NCBI GenBank assembly: GCA_021229015.1
Contig: CM037782.1
Location: 39,394,316-39,458,315, forward strand
Origin: Solen grandis
Lineage: Eukaryota; Mollusca; Bivalvia; Adapedonta; Solenidae
Length of the DNA stretch: 64,000 bases
Reading direction: 5' to 3'
In this document: positions 1 to 11,600 of the stretch, in pieces
Layout of the letters: every line of letters begins with the position of its first letter
How positions within the stretch are numbered: position 1 is the stretch's first letter
Position numbers and translations under genes: made by a program
The notes under the pieces: model-generated
What the model was told of the DNA's origin: nothing
The model's database searches: none
What the model saw: the letters and a program-made list of their open reading frames with translations, nothing else

Positions 1-310
1 TGGCAACAAAAAGAGAAAAAAAATGAAAACTTTAAAAATCATCTTCTTCAAAACCACTGGCCAGATTTTAAAATAAATTGGTACAGATGTTCCTTGGGTC
101 AACCTCGACCAAAGTTGCTAAAATTATTCTGATCCGTAAAAAAACATGGCCGCCAGGGGTGGGGCTTATTTGCCTTATATGTTTATAGAGAAACCTTTAA
201 ACAACATCTCCTCTGAAACCACTGGACAGAATTTGATTGAACTTGGCAGGGATGATCCTTGGGTCAACCTTCACAAAAGTTGCTAAAATAAACTTGATCC
301 ATGTAGACCT
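1..310. repeat. fragment of an AGCTCACC-family tandem core
   Basis: The phrases AAACCACTGGACAGAATTTG, GGTACAGATGTTCCTTGGGT and CATGGCCGCCAGGGG recur in the complete element at 16002-17299. The window edge cuts the left end. Confidence 0.65.
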
Positions 311-2366
311 CTGGTTGCCATTGCCTAGCCTTTTGATTTTTGGTATGTAGCATGATCTTATGACACTCTACCAAGATTGTTCAAATTACGACCCTGGGGT
401 CAAAATTGGCCCCGCCCCAGGGGTCACTTGATTTAACATAGGCTAATATAGAAAAAAAACTTGAAAAATCTTCTTTTCAGAAACCACATAGCTGGCCTTT
501 TGATTTTTGGTATGTAGCATGATCTTATGACCCTCTACCAAGATTGTTCAAATTATGACCCTGGGGTCAAAATTGGCCCTGCCCCAGGGGTCACTTGATT
601 TAACATAGGCTAATATAGAAAAAAACTTGAAAAATCTTCTTCTCAGAAACCACAAGGCATGGAGTTAAGATATTTGGTGTGTAGCATTGTCTAGTGGATC
701 ACAACCAAGTTTGTTCAAATCATGGCCATGGGGTCAAAATTGGCCCCGCCCCAGGGGTCACTTGATTTTACATAGGCTAATATAGAAAAAAACTTGAAAA
801 ATCTTCTTCTCAGAAACCACAAGGCCTCGTGTTTAGATGTTTGGTATATAGCATGGTCTTATGACTCTCTACCAAGATTGTTAAAATTATGACCCTGGGG
901 TCAAAATTGGCCCCGCCCCAGGGGTCACTTGATTTAACATAGGCTGATATAGGAAAAAAACTTGAAAAATCTTCTTCTCAGAAACCACAAGGCATAGAGT
1001 TAAGATATTTGGTGTGTAGCATTGTCTAGTTGATCTCTACCAAGTTTGATCAAATCATGACCCTGGGGTCAAAATTGGCCCCACCCCAGGGGTCACTTGA
1101 TTTAACATAGGCTAATATAGGAAAAACTTGAAAAATCTTCTTCTCAGAAACCACAAGGCCTGGGGTTTAGATATTTGGTGTGCAGCATTGTCTAGTAGAT
1201 CACAACCAAGTTTGTTCAAATCATGGCCCTGGGATCAAATTTGGCCCCACCAAGGGGTCACCTGATTTAACATAGGCTAATATAAAAAAAACTTGAAAAA
1301 TCTTCTTCTCTGAAACCACAAGGCCTAGCCTTTTGATTTTTAGCTTACCTGAGCATAGCTCAGGGTGAGCTCTGGGATACTTGATTGTCCGTCTGCTGTC
1401 GTCCGTCAAAAATTTGATGTTTACACACTAGAGGCCACAATTTTGATCCAATCTTCTTCAAACTTGGTCAGAATGTTTGTCTTGATGATATCTTGAACCC
1501 TTTTGAAAATGGGTCAGGTTGGATCAAAAAGTAGGTCAGTAGGTCAAATCTTAGAAAAATCTTGTTTACACACTAGAGGCCACAATTTTGATCCAATCTT
1601 CCTCAAACTTGGTCAGAATGTTTGTCTTGATGATATCTTGAACCCTTTCGAAAATGGGTCAGGTTGGATCAAAAAGTAGGTCAGTAGGTCAAATCTTAGA
1701 AAAATCTTGTTTATACACTAGAGGCTACAATTTTAATCCAATCTTCCTCAAACTTGGTCAGAATGTTTGTCTTGATGATATCTTGAACCCTTTCGAAAAT
1801 GGGCAGGGTGGATCAAAAAGTAGGTCAGTAGGTCAAATCTTAGAAAAATCTTGTTTATACTCTGAGGGCAACATTTTTGGTCCAATCATCCTTAAACTTT
1901 GGCAGAATGTTTGTCATGATGATATCTTTTGTGGATGGGGTCAGAAAATTCCTGAACATTGTTTCACCTCATCATCTTAATTCTAAAGAAATCTGTTTTG
2001 TATAGGCAATGAATGATACTTTTCTCAGGTGAGCGATCTTGGGCCATCTTGGCCCTCTTGTTTAATATGTAGCATGATCTTATGACCCTCTACCAAGATT
2101 GTTCAAATTATGACCCTGGGGTCAAAATTGGCCCCACCTCAGGGGTCACTTGATTTAACATAAAAAACTTGAAAAATCTTCTTCTCAGACACCACAAAAC
2201 ATAGAGTTTAGATATTTGGTGTGTAGCATTGTCTAGTCGATTCTTACCAACTTTGTTCAAATCATGACCCTGGGGTCAAAATTGGCTCTGCCCCAGGGGT
2301 CACTTGATTTTACATAGCCTAATGATACCAGGTGAGCGATCCAGGGCCATCATGACCCTCTTGTTT
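311..2366. repeat. tandem array of about 168-bp units (GACCCTGGGGTCAAAATTGG), interrupted at 1344-2059
   Basis: The phrase ACCCTGGGGTCAAAATTGGC recurs about every 168 bp through 389-1343 and again at 2117-2280. The array ends with CAGGTGAGCGATCCAGGGCC and CCCTCTTGTTTA. A related array is at 23600-24370. Its frames are not genes. Confidence 0.75.
1344..2059. mobile_element. AGCTYACCTGAG-family element nested in the 168-bp array
   Basis: It begins AGCTTACCTGAGCATAGCTC and ends CAGGTGAGCGATCTTGGGCC..CTCTTGTTT. The core is about 146-bp units with CACTAGAGGCCACAATTTTG. Flanks GCCTTTTGATTTTT and TATGTAGCATGATC rejoin to give the phrase intact at 496-530, so the array was there first. Confidence 0.7.
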
Positions 2367-2625
2367 ACCTTAATTTTGTACCCCTTCATATTGAGAATCC
2401 ATATAATTTTGAGGGTACATGACTACATGGCCAATTTGGGGGGTAAGAAACACTCTACAGGGGGTAAATGGACATGCATACATTCCCTTAGCCTGCCTTA
2501 CCAACATTTCCAGGCTACATAGCTTTTAAAAATCAGTTGATCATATTCAATCAATTTAGCTAATGTCTTCTTGCTGTAATCAATATGTAGTTATTTAATA
2601 ATTCAATATATTCTTTTCTTTCAAG

Positions 2626-5600
2626 GAATCATGTCTGAAGACTGGGATGAAACACCTTCAGTAAGTTGTTTTATATTTTTTCTGTATCAAAATAAGAAAC
2701 CTCTTTTCCTATTATACAGTCAGGCCTTTTTTTATGCCGATTTTGGAGCCGATATTCAGCCCCATTCCCCTCAAAAATGTATTTTCAGTCTTAGAAATAG
2801 TCGGCTGCCCGATTGCTTTGGCAAGTAAGAACCCATAGAGGGCAAGTTAAAGTGTAAATGAAGTTGTCCAATGGGCAGTCTTAAAAATTACTACTTTAAA
2901 CACTCCTGTATTGTGTGCACAAATGTATAGTGCGCATCCTGAGTTTGAGGTTTAAAACCTTTGTAAAAATCTACTTCCCTTCTATAATGCACACACATTC
3001 ATACATTGAGGAGGCTGCCATTTTGTTAATCCATGGGTATTTTGCAGATATTCAACTGAACTACAGGTAACAAAAGTTCTACTGCTGCCACAATTCAGTC
3101 TTGCGATGATTATTATTCACACCTGTAGTAATCACTTTCAGCTTGCATTGTTACGTTGATGTTCATTATGGCCATTAGTTTGAGTAATAGTCTTCAAATT
3201 TTGACACCTTGTTGTTTGTCGCAAGTCACTTTCCAATTGAAAGTTTAAGTACACAATTGTCTCTAACAGAACAGTGGAACTAACTAGCTAAAATATCGTC
3301 TGAATGTACTTAAAACAATAAACTGATTGTATAATCATACTATAATGGCAGTCATGGTTTGTCTCAGAAATGACAATGCAAACATCCTGTTTGGGTTTAT
3401 GTTGTCAATTATTATGTAAAGTACAGTGCAGTACTGAACAAGTTCTTGGTGATTCACAGCTACATAAACAAAATGAATATGAACACGAGAACAATGAATT
3501 GTAAGCATTTATTACACAATTATATTGTGGAAATCACGAACAATAGTTTTCCGACAAGTATATATACGATAAAGTTTTAATACTAATTTAAAATATACTC
3601 TCGCCAGATGGTGGTATGGCTTCTTAGTGGGTGGGGTATTGTTTGGAAACACTAGGAAAAAACTGAATTCTAGTGTATTGTGCTCAACCCTTTACCAAAA
3701 TCGAATTTGAAGTCATAGAAATGCGCACAATACACGAGTGCTTAATTTCAGTAATAAGAACATGACGCAAAATGAAAAGGTTAATTTCTTAAATTGAACC
3801 ATTTTGATAAGCCGCCAGAGGCGGTCGTATATTGGTGTCATCTTATCCGTCTGTCCGTCCGTCCGTACGTACGTCCATATCTTGTGAACGCAACTCCTCC
3901 TTTGTTTCTGAATGAATCTTTTCAAAACTTGGTCATTGTCATTACTCTAATGGGTATATGTACATGAAGTGGCGATTTTCTGGCTCCTTGATTTTTACAA
4001 GATTTGTGTCCTTTGAAACTTAGTCCCTGTAGCTGATTGATATTGCAGCCTTGTGAACGCAACTCCTACATTTCTGAATCTTTTCAAAACTTGGTCAATG
4101 TCATTACTATAAGGGGTAGATGTTCATGAAGTGGCGATTTTCCGGTTCATTGATTTTTACAAGATTTGTGTCCCTTGAAACTTAGTCTCTGTAGCTGATT
4201 GATATTTCAGCCTTGTGAACCGACTCCTCATACATTTCTGAATGAATCTTTTCAAAACTTGGTCAATGTCATTACTATAATGGGTAGATGTGCATGAAGT
4301 GGCGATTTTCCGGTTCATTGATTTTTACAAGATTTGTGTCCCTTGAAACTTGGTCCCTGTAGTTGATTGATATTGCAGCCTTGTGAACGCAACTCCTCCT
4401 ACATTTTTGAATGAATCTTTTCAAAACTTAGTCAATGTCATTACTATAATGGGTAGATGTTCATGAAGTGGCGATTTTCCGGTTCATTGATTTTTACAAG
4501 ATTTGTGTCCCTTGAAACTTAGTCAAAACTTGTCAATGTCATTACTATAATGGTAGATGTCATGAAGTGGCGATTTTCCGGTTCATTGATTTTTACAAGA
4601 TTTGTGTCCCTTGAAACTTGGTCCCTGTTGTTGATTGATATTGCAGCCTTGTGAACGCAACTCCTCCTACATTTCTGAATGAATCTTTTCAAAACTTGGT
4701 CAATGTCATTACTAAAATGGGTAAATGTGCATGAAGTGGCGATTTTCTGGTTCATTGATTTTTACAAGATTTGTGTCCTTTGAAACTTAGTCTCTGTAGC
4801 TGATTGATATTGCAGCCTTGTGAACGCAACTCCTCCAACATTTCTGAATGAATCTTTTCAAAACTTGGTCAATGTCATTACTATAATGGATAGATGTGCC
4901 TGAAGTGGCGATTTTCTGGACCATTAATTTTTAGCTCACCTGAGCACTTGTGCTCGGGTGAGCTTTTGTGATCGCCTTTTGTCCGCCGTGCGTTGTCAGG
5001 CGTCCGTCGTCAACAATTGCTTGTGAACACTCTAGAGGCCACAGTTTTGGCCCAATCTTCATGAAACTTGGTCAGGATGTTCGTCTACATGATATCTTTG
5101 ATGAGTTTAAAATTATTAAGGTTAAAACTAGGAATTAAAAGGGAAGGGAAAAAAATAAAAAATTTTTGAACACACTAGAGGCCTACATTTTTTTCCCAGT
5201 CTTCATTTAACTTGATATGAATGATGACTGCATGAATTCCCAGTTGAGTGCAAATTCAGCTGGATCAAAATGTAGGCCACTTAGTCAAATGTTAGAAAAA
5301 CATTTTAGATGCCAGATTTTTTGTCATTTTGCCTAACACAGCCATCTTAATCAGGTGAGCGACACAGGGCCATCTTGGCCCTCTTGTTGAAAGATTTGTG
5401 TCCCTTGAAACTTAGTCTCTTTAGCTGATTGATATTTCAGCCTTGTGAATGCAATTCCTTGTATGTTTCTGACCTAATCTTTTCAAAACTTGGGCAATGT
5501 CCTTACTATACTGGGTAGATAGGCACAAAGCAGGGATTTTGATGTTTATCAATATTTGCAATAGTTATGCCTTTCTAAACATGGTCTCTTGAAAACACAA

Positions 5601-8600
5601 CTCAAATTTCTAAACAGGTAAAAGTGCATAAAGCAGGGATTTTCTGGTACAGTGATTTTCGCAAGAGTTAAGCGGAGAAAGAAAAAAGGATTCATATTGA
5701 TACTGCTATTTGACCTACTTTCATATTGGAAGCCTTTTTAGGGTTCTATCTCTGTTCAGCTAAATTAATTGGTCTCACAGACTTCATTATGAGCTTATGC
5801 TTACAGAAATGTTAAAAGCAATAATTAAAAGGACCCTCTTGGTCTTTATATTTTGTGGCGGCGTATATTGTGGCAGCACTGGCACCCTTGTTCAATATGT
5901 TTTTATGTTTATTTCATGAGTTTGGTTTCTCCACATACATAAAGTAGGGTAAGTTGAAATCACCTCGAAATTGCCCCATGGGCAAGTTGGATTTCAGATT
6001 TATTTCAAACACTATTTTCGTTTTAAACAAAATGACACGCAAGGAAAGCAATAGAGACATACTATCGTAAATTAAATTATAAAATGAAATAAAAATAAAC
6101 AAGTGTGTTTCAGTTACAGCATAATTAGTGGTTTTCTTCTGAAGTAAATTTTCCCCCTGATCGACATACAGTAGAACCTCGTTAAATCGAAGTCCTTGGG
6201 ACCAAGCTGAAAACTTCGAAATAACGATTATTCGGATTAAACATCCGATGGAAAGTTCAGTTTGTGAGCGTGCATGTCTGCGTTTTCATTACCGGTGCAT
6301 ATTGTGTAAATCGTTATGCCGTGAAAACCACCTATTAGGTGTATGTATATACTGTTTGCAAGTTATGAAAAGTAATGAAAATATATCATGATCTACTTAG
6401 ATGCTTCTGATGAACATAATCATTCTACCATGTCAAACAATGATGCATATTTTTACCATCGATCTGCTGCTGCTTCAGGTAGCGTCGCATGCCGGTGACG
6501 AACGCTATGATATGGAATGTACTAAAGATCTGACATCTGGGTTTATCTTCTGGCACGTGCCTATGATGCAACCTGTCAGACATCGATTAGCAATAATCAA
6601 CAATTCCGGTGGGACACCCATTGCCCAACCCATTTTCGAAAAAAGGTGTGAAAAACTTGCCTGAGCCATCACTCCAGGTGCCTCCGCAAAATAAACTGGG
6701 TTACTGACTGATACGAATGATAATAAGGGCGAAAATTAGTTCACGAAAATTTATGAAATTTGACTTAAAAATAAAAATTGAAAAATGTACATTTATTGCG
6801 ATCTCGGGACCGGAATTTTACTTCGAAATAGCGAAAAAATCGAAATAGCGAAATTCAGATTAAACATTTTATTTTTAGTTAAAATAAGATGGGAAGAAAT
6901 CGTGACCGAAAATAAACTCCGAAATGGTGAGGAATTCGGTTTAACGATGTTCGGTTTGGCGAGGTTCTACTGTATTTTCCCCTCCTGAAAGGACCCGCCA
7001 CCTTTCCCCAAAAACACACACAAAAAAAGGCCTGATAGTTATTCTTCTTAATTTTAATTACTGAGGAAAAGAAATAATGAAAGGTGAAATGTTCCATGTG
7101 CAATTAGAATTTTTTATAAGAAATATTCCAGATTTGTGGCTATTTTGAAGAAGTGAAAAAAAGAAAAGAAAACCTGCATGACCAGCTGAGGCATTTTTAG
7201 AACTTTTGCCTTCAGAACTTTTTTTGAAACACACATTCAAATGTGTCTGACCTTAAATGTATATCTGAGTTTTGAACTGGACTCTTGACCTCCCTCTAGT
7301 AGTGTTGGACATTGTAATTTGTTAGTAGGAGTCATTCATCACATTGACTGGTATTCAGTAGGAGTCATTCATGTCATTGACTGGTATTCAGTAGGTGTCA
7401 TTCATCACATTGACCGGTATTCAGTAGGAATCATTCATCACATTGACTGGTATTCAGTAGGAGTCATTCATGTCATTGACTGGTATTCAGTAGGAGTCAT
7501 TCATCACATTGACTGGTATTCAGTAGAAGTCATTCATCACATTGACTGGTATTCAGTAGGTGTCATTCATCACATTGACTGGTATTCAGTAGGTGTCATT
7601 CATCACATTGACTGGTATTCAGTAGGAGTCATTCATGTCATTGACTGGTATTCAGTAGGAGTCATTCATCACATTGACTGGTATTCAGTAGGAGTCATTC
7701 ATGTCATTGACTGGTATTCAGTAGGAGTCATTCATCACATTGACCGGTATTCAGTAGGAATCATTCATCACATTGACTGGTATTCAGTAGGAGTCATTCA
7801 TGTCATTGACTGGTATTCAGTAGGAGTCATTCATCACATTGACTGGTATTCAGTAGAAGTCGTTCATCACATTGACTGGTATTCAGTATGAGTCATTCAT
7901 CACATTGACTGGTATTCAGTAGGAGTCATTCATCACATTGACCAGTATTCAGTAGGAATCATTCATCACATTGACTGGTATTCAGTAGGTGTCATTCATC
8001 ACATTGACTGGTATTCAGTAGGAGTCATTCATCACATTGACCAGTATTCAGTAGGAATCATTCATCACATTGACTGGTATTCAGTAGGTGTCATTCATCA
8101 CATTGACTGGTATTCAGTAGGAATCATTCATCACATTGACTGGTATTCAGTAGGAGTCATTCATGTCATTGACTGGTATTCAGTAGGAGTCATTTATCAC
8201 ACTGACTGGTATTCATTTAAAGTAGGTAATTTAAGGGACCTCATTATCTTAATAATTGGATAATTCTCAAACAATTAGTGAATGATAACATTATTTAATG
8301 ATGTGAAAGAGGCAAATATGTAATTTCAATGGACTTATGCACAAAAATAATGTCTTTAAAAAATGCATCATAATTTAGTCTTCATTCAGGTCATAAGACT
8401 TGTTATAACATGCAGTTTGATGGTTTATTGAAAAGAAAACAAAACAAAACAAAAAAACACGAAAATAAGCGTACCTTTGCCAACGTCTGCCTTTCAGTGG
8501 TGGTAAAGGATTTGGGCGTGGAGTCCTGAAGGCAAGTGATGCTGAACCACCACAGGTCAATGGTGGGTTTTCAAAAATGAACTCGAACTCAGGCTTTGGC

Positions 8601-11600
8601 AGTTTTGGCCAAAGCAGCTCAGAACAAAAAACAAATGGTTTTGGAAAGACAGGGGGCTTTGGAAGCAGAGGTGGATTTGGAAGCTCACAGAACGGAGACA
8701 GCAGCAGTGGCGGGGGAGGGTTTGGTAGCAGAGGTGGGTTCGGTGGAGGAGATGGCGCCAGCAAAGGAGGCTTTGGAAGTGGAGGAGGTAAGTCTAAAAC
8801 ATAGTTATGGTTGGAACATGTTTTTCTTTGCATGTTTTGGGTCAGGTTAAGAGATTTTTTTATTAGCTCACCTGAGCTTGAAGTGCTCAGGTGAGGTATT
8901 GTGATCAGTCTTCGTCAGTTGTGCATTGTCAACTTTTGCTTTAAACAACAATTCCTCCTAAACCGCTGAGCTGATTTTGATGAAATTTTACAGGAATGAA
9001 CCTTAGGTGGTACTAAGCAAAAATAGCTAAAATCTTTCTGATCCACCAACCAAGATGGCCTACAGAGCTAAAAATAGAAAAAATCTTTAAGTGATGTCTC
9101 CTCCTAAACCGCTAAGCAAATTTTAATGAAACTCAATAGAAATGATCATTAGGTGATACTGCATAAAAGTAGCTAAAATCGTTCCCGTCTGCCAACCAAG
9201 ATGGCCACCAGAGCTAAAAAATAGAATAATCTTTAAACATCTCCACCTAAACAGCTGAGCAGATTTTGATGAAATTTTATGGAAATGATCTGTAGGTGGT
9301 AATGAGCAAAAATAGCTAAAATCGTTCCGGTCTGCCAACCAAGATGGCCGCCAGAGCTAAAAATAGAAGAATCTTTAAACAACATCTTCTAAACTGATAA
9401 GCAAATTTTAATGAAACTCAATAAGAATTATCATTGGGTGATACTGCACAAAAATAACTAAATTCGTTCTGGTCCGCCGACCAAGATGGTTGCCAGAGCT
9501 AAAAATAGAATAATCCTTAAACGTCATCTCCCTCCTAAACTGCTTAGCAGAATTTGATGAAATGTTACAAGAATGATCCTTCAGTGGGTGGTACTACTGA
9601 TCAAGGTAGCTTAAATCGTTAGGTCTGCCTACCAAGATGGCCACAAGAACTAAAAATCAATAAAATTTAAATACTTTATAATTTATTATGTGTAAATTTT
9701 TTTCCTCTCTTAAGCCTTTTCTCTCTAGCAGGTAAATTCAGGTGAGTGATTTAGGGCCATCATGGCCTCTTGGTTTTTTTTTTTTTTTTTTTTTTTTTTT
9801 AGCTCACCTGATCACTTGTGCTCTGGGTGAGCTTTTGTGACCGCTCTTTTGCCGTCAAACGTTGTCCGTCGTCAACAATTGCTTGTGAACACTAGAGGCC
9901 ACAGTTTTGGCCCAACCTTCATAAAATTTGGTCAGGATGTTTGAAAAGGGGGGGTCAAAAACTAGGTCACCAGGTCAAATCTTAGATAAACCTTGTGAAC
10001 ACTCTAGAGGCCACAGTTTTAGCTCAATCATCATAAAATTTGGTCAGGATGTTTGTCTATGTATTTGGAGATTGAAATGGTCATGTGGGGTCAAAAATAG
10101 GTCACCAGGTCAAATAATTGAAAAACCTTGTGAACACTTAAGAGGCCACAGTTTTAGCTCAACCTTCATAAAATTTGGACAGAATGTTTGTCTTTATGCT
10201 ATGTCGGATGAGTTTGAGAATAGGTCATGTTGGGTCAAAAACTAGGTCACTAGTTCAATTCATAGAAAAACCTTGTGAACACTCTAGAGGCCACAGTTTA
10301 AGCTTAATCATCATAAAATTTGGTCAGGATGTTTGTCTACATGATATCTTGGATGAGTTTGAAATTGGGTCACATGGGGTCAAAAACTAGGTCATCAGGT
10401 CAAATCTTGTGAACACTTTAAAGGCCAGTCTTAGCCTAACTTTCATGTATCTTGGTCAGAATGTTTGTTTACATCAAATCTCAGATGAATTCAAAACTAG
10501 GCCACATGAGGTAAAAAAGTAGGTCACCAGGGCAAATTTTAGAAATAGGGTTTTCCCTCCTCTTCCAGAGATGAGGGTCATTTTGACCCCCTTACTCTCA
10601 TAAATGGGGGTCATACTAAATTTTTGGGGTCATCCATTAAAAAAACTACCAAATATTGATAAAATTAAGGGATGCGCAAATTTAGCTCATTATGCACTCA
10701 AACATGTCATATTGTATTGTTTTTGATAAGAATCCATAAATGAAGAAAAAAAAAACGAAATAATTTCTCACATGTTTTTTTCATATAAAAATAATACATA
10801 ATTTTAAAAATAAAAAAAATCGTAGTAGTGCCCTGTTATTTGGGTTAAATTTAGAGTTGCTAAATAGTGTTCGGATTTAATTTAGACGGACAGCTTATTT
10901 TACTAACTTAAAGACCAGCGGCGAAGCGCTAGGCATCGCTATGTGTCGCTTCATGAACTCTGAATTATCAAGTATTTGTCTGATAATGTTATCATCTACA
11001 AAATCTTCCGAAAGTTTACTAAAATTGAATTTGCCTCCTTTGTTTAGGATATCAGCTGTCCGAAACCAAGTTTTCGTTTAAAACAATCTTCGATGCAGAA
11101 GCGCTTTTGGTATGTTGAAATAAAATTAAAATGTATGAAACACAGTCTTAAATCAGACTGGAACTTTGTCGTGATAATCAATCTAATGAAAAGGGCTTGA
11201 TAAAATGTAAACCGATCTTACCTACAGACTGGTTTTCATTATGTTGGCTGTGTAAGCGATAGGAATCTTAAAAAAAGGCATACCAGTCGACCTAAAAGTG
11301 AAAATAGATTTTCAGAAAATCGAGATGTAAACAGACTGAATGTCCAAGCACACTTGCGTCCACTTGGACGCATAAGAATTTATTTTGGGGGTCATTTGGT
11401 GAAAAAATGCGACAATGACGCAGGATTTCTGCGTCAAGGAAAACCCTGAGAAAAATCTTGTGAACACTCAGAGGCCTACATTTTGTCCCAGTCTTCATTA
11501 ATCATGATAAGAATGATGACTGCATGAATTCCCAGTTGAGTGCAAATTCAGGTAGGATCAAAATCTAGGTCACTTTGTCAAATGTTAGAAAAACACTTTA

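Noticed and set aside
3043..3068. 21-nt candidate Vasa-like exon with good splice sites
   Set aside because: In phase with exon 1 it has a stop codon, and its length does not correct the phase needed at 8498.
6401..6664. 87-codon frame inside the pogo-like element
   Set aside because: No transposase motif or family likeness; probably chance.
7319..7891. 190-codon open frame of 11-residue repeats
   Set aside because: It follows from a 33-bp minisatellite; the array continues past a stop in unit 18 with the same conservation, so there is no coding constraint.
7317..8215. CRISPR-like array
   Set aside because: Units are contiguous with no spacers, and the window is eukaryotic.
8375..8833. Proline-rich 152-codon minus-strand frame
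   Set aside because: It is the complement of the glycine-rich Vasa-like exon.
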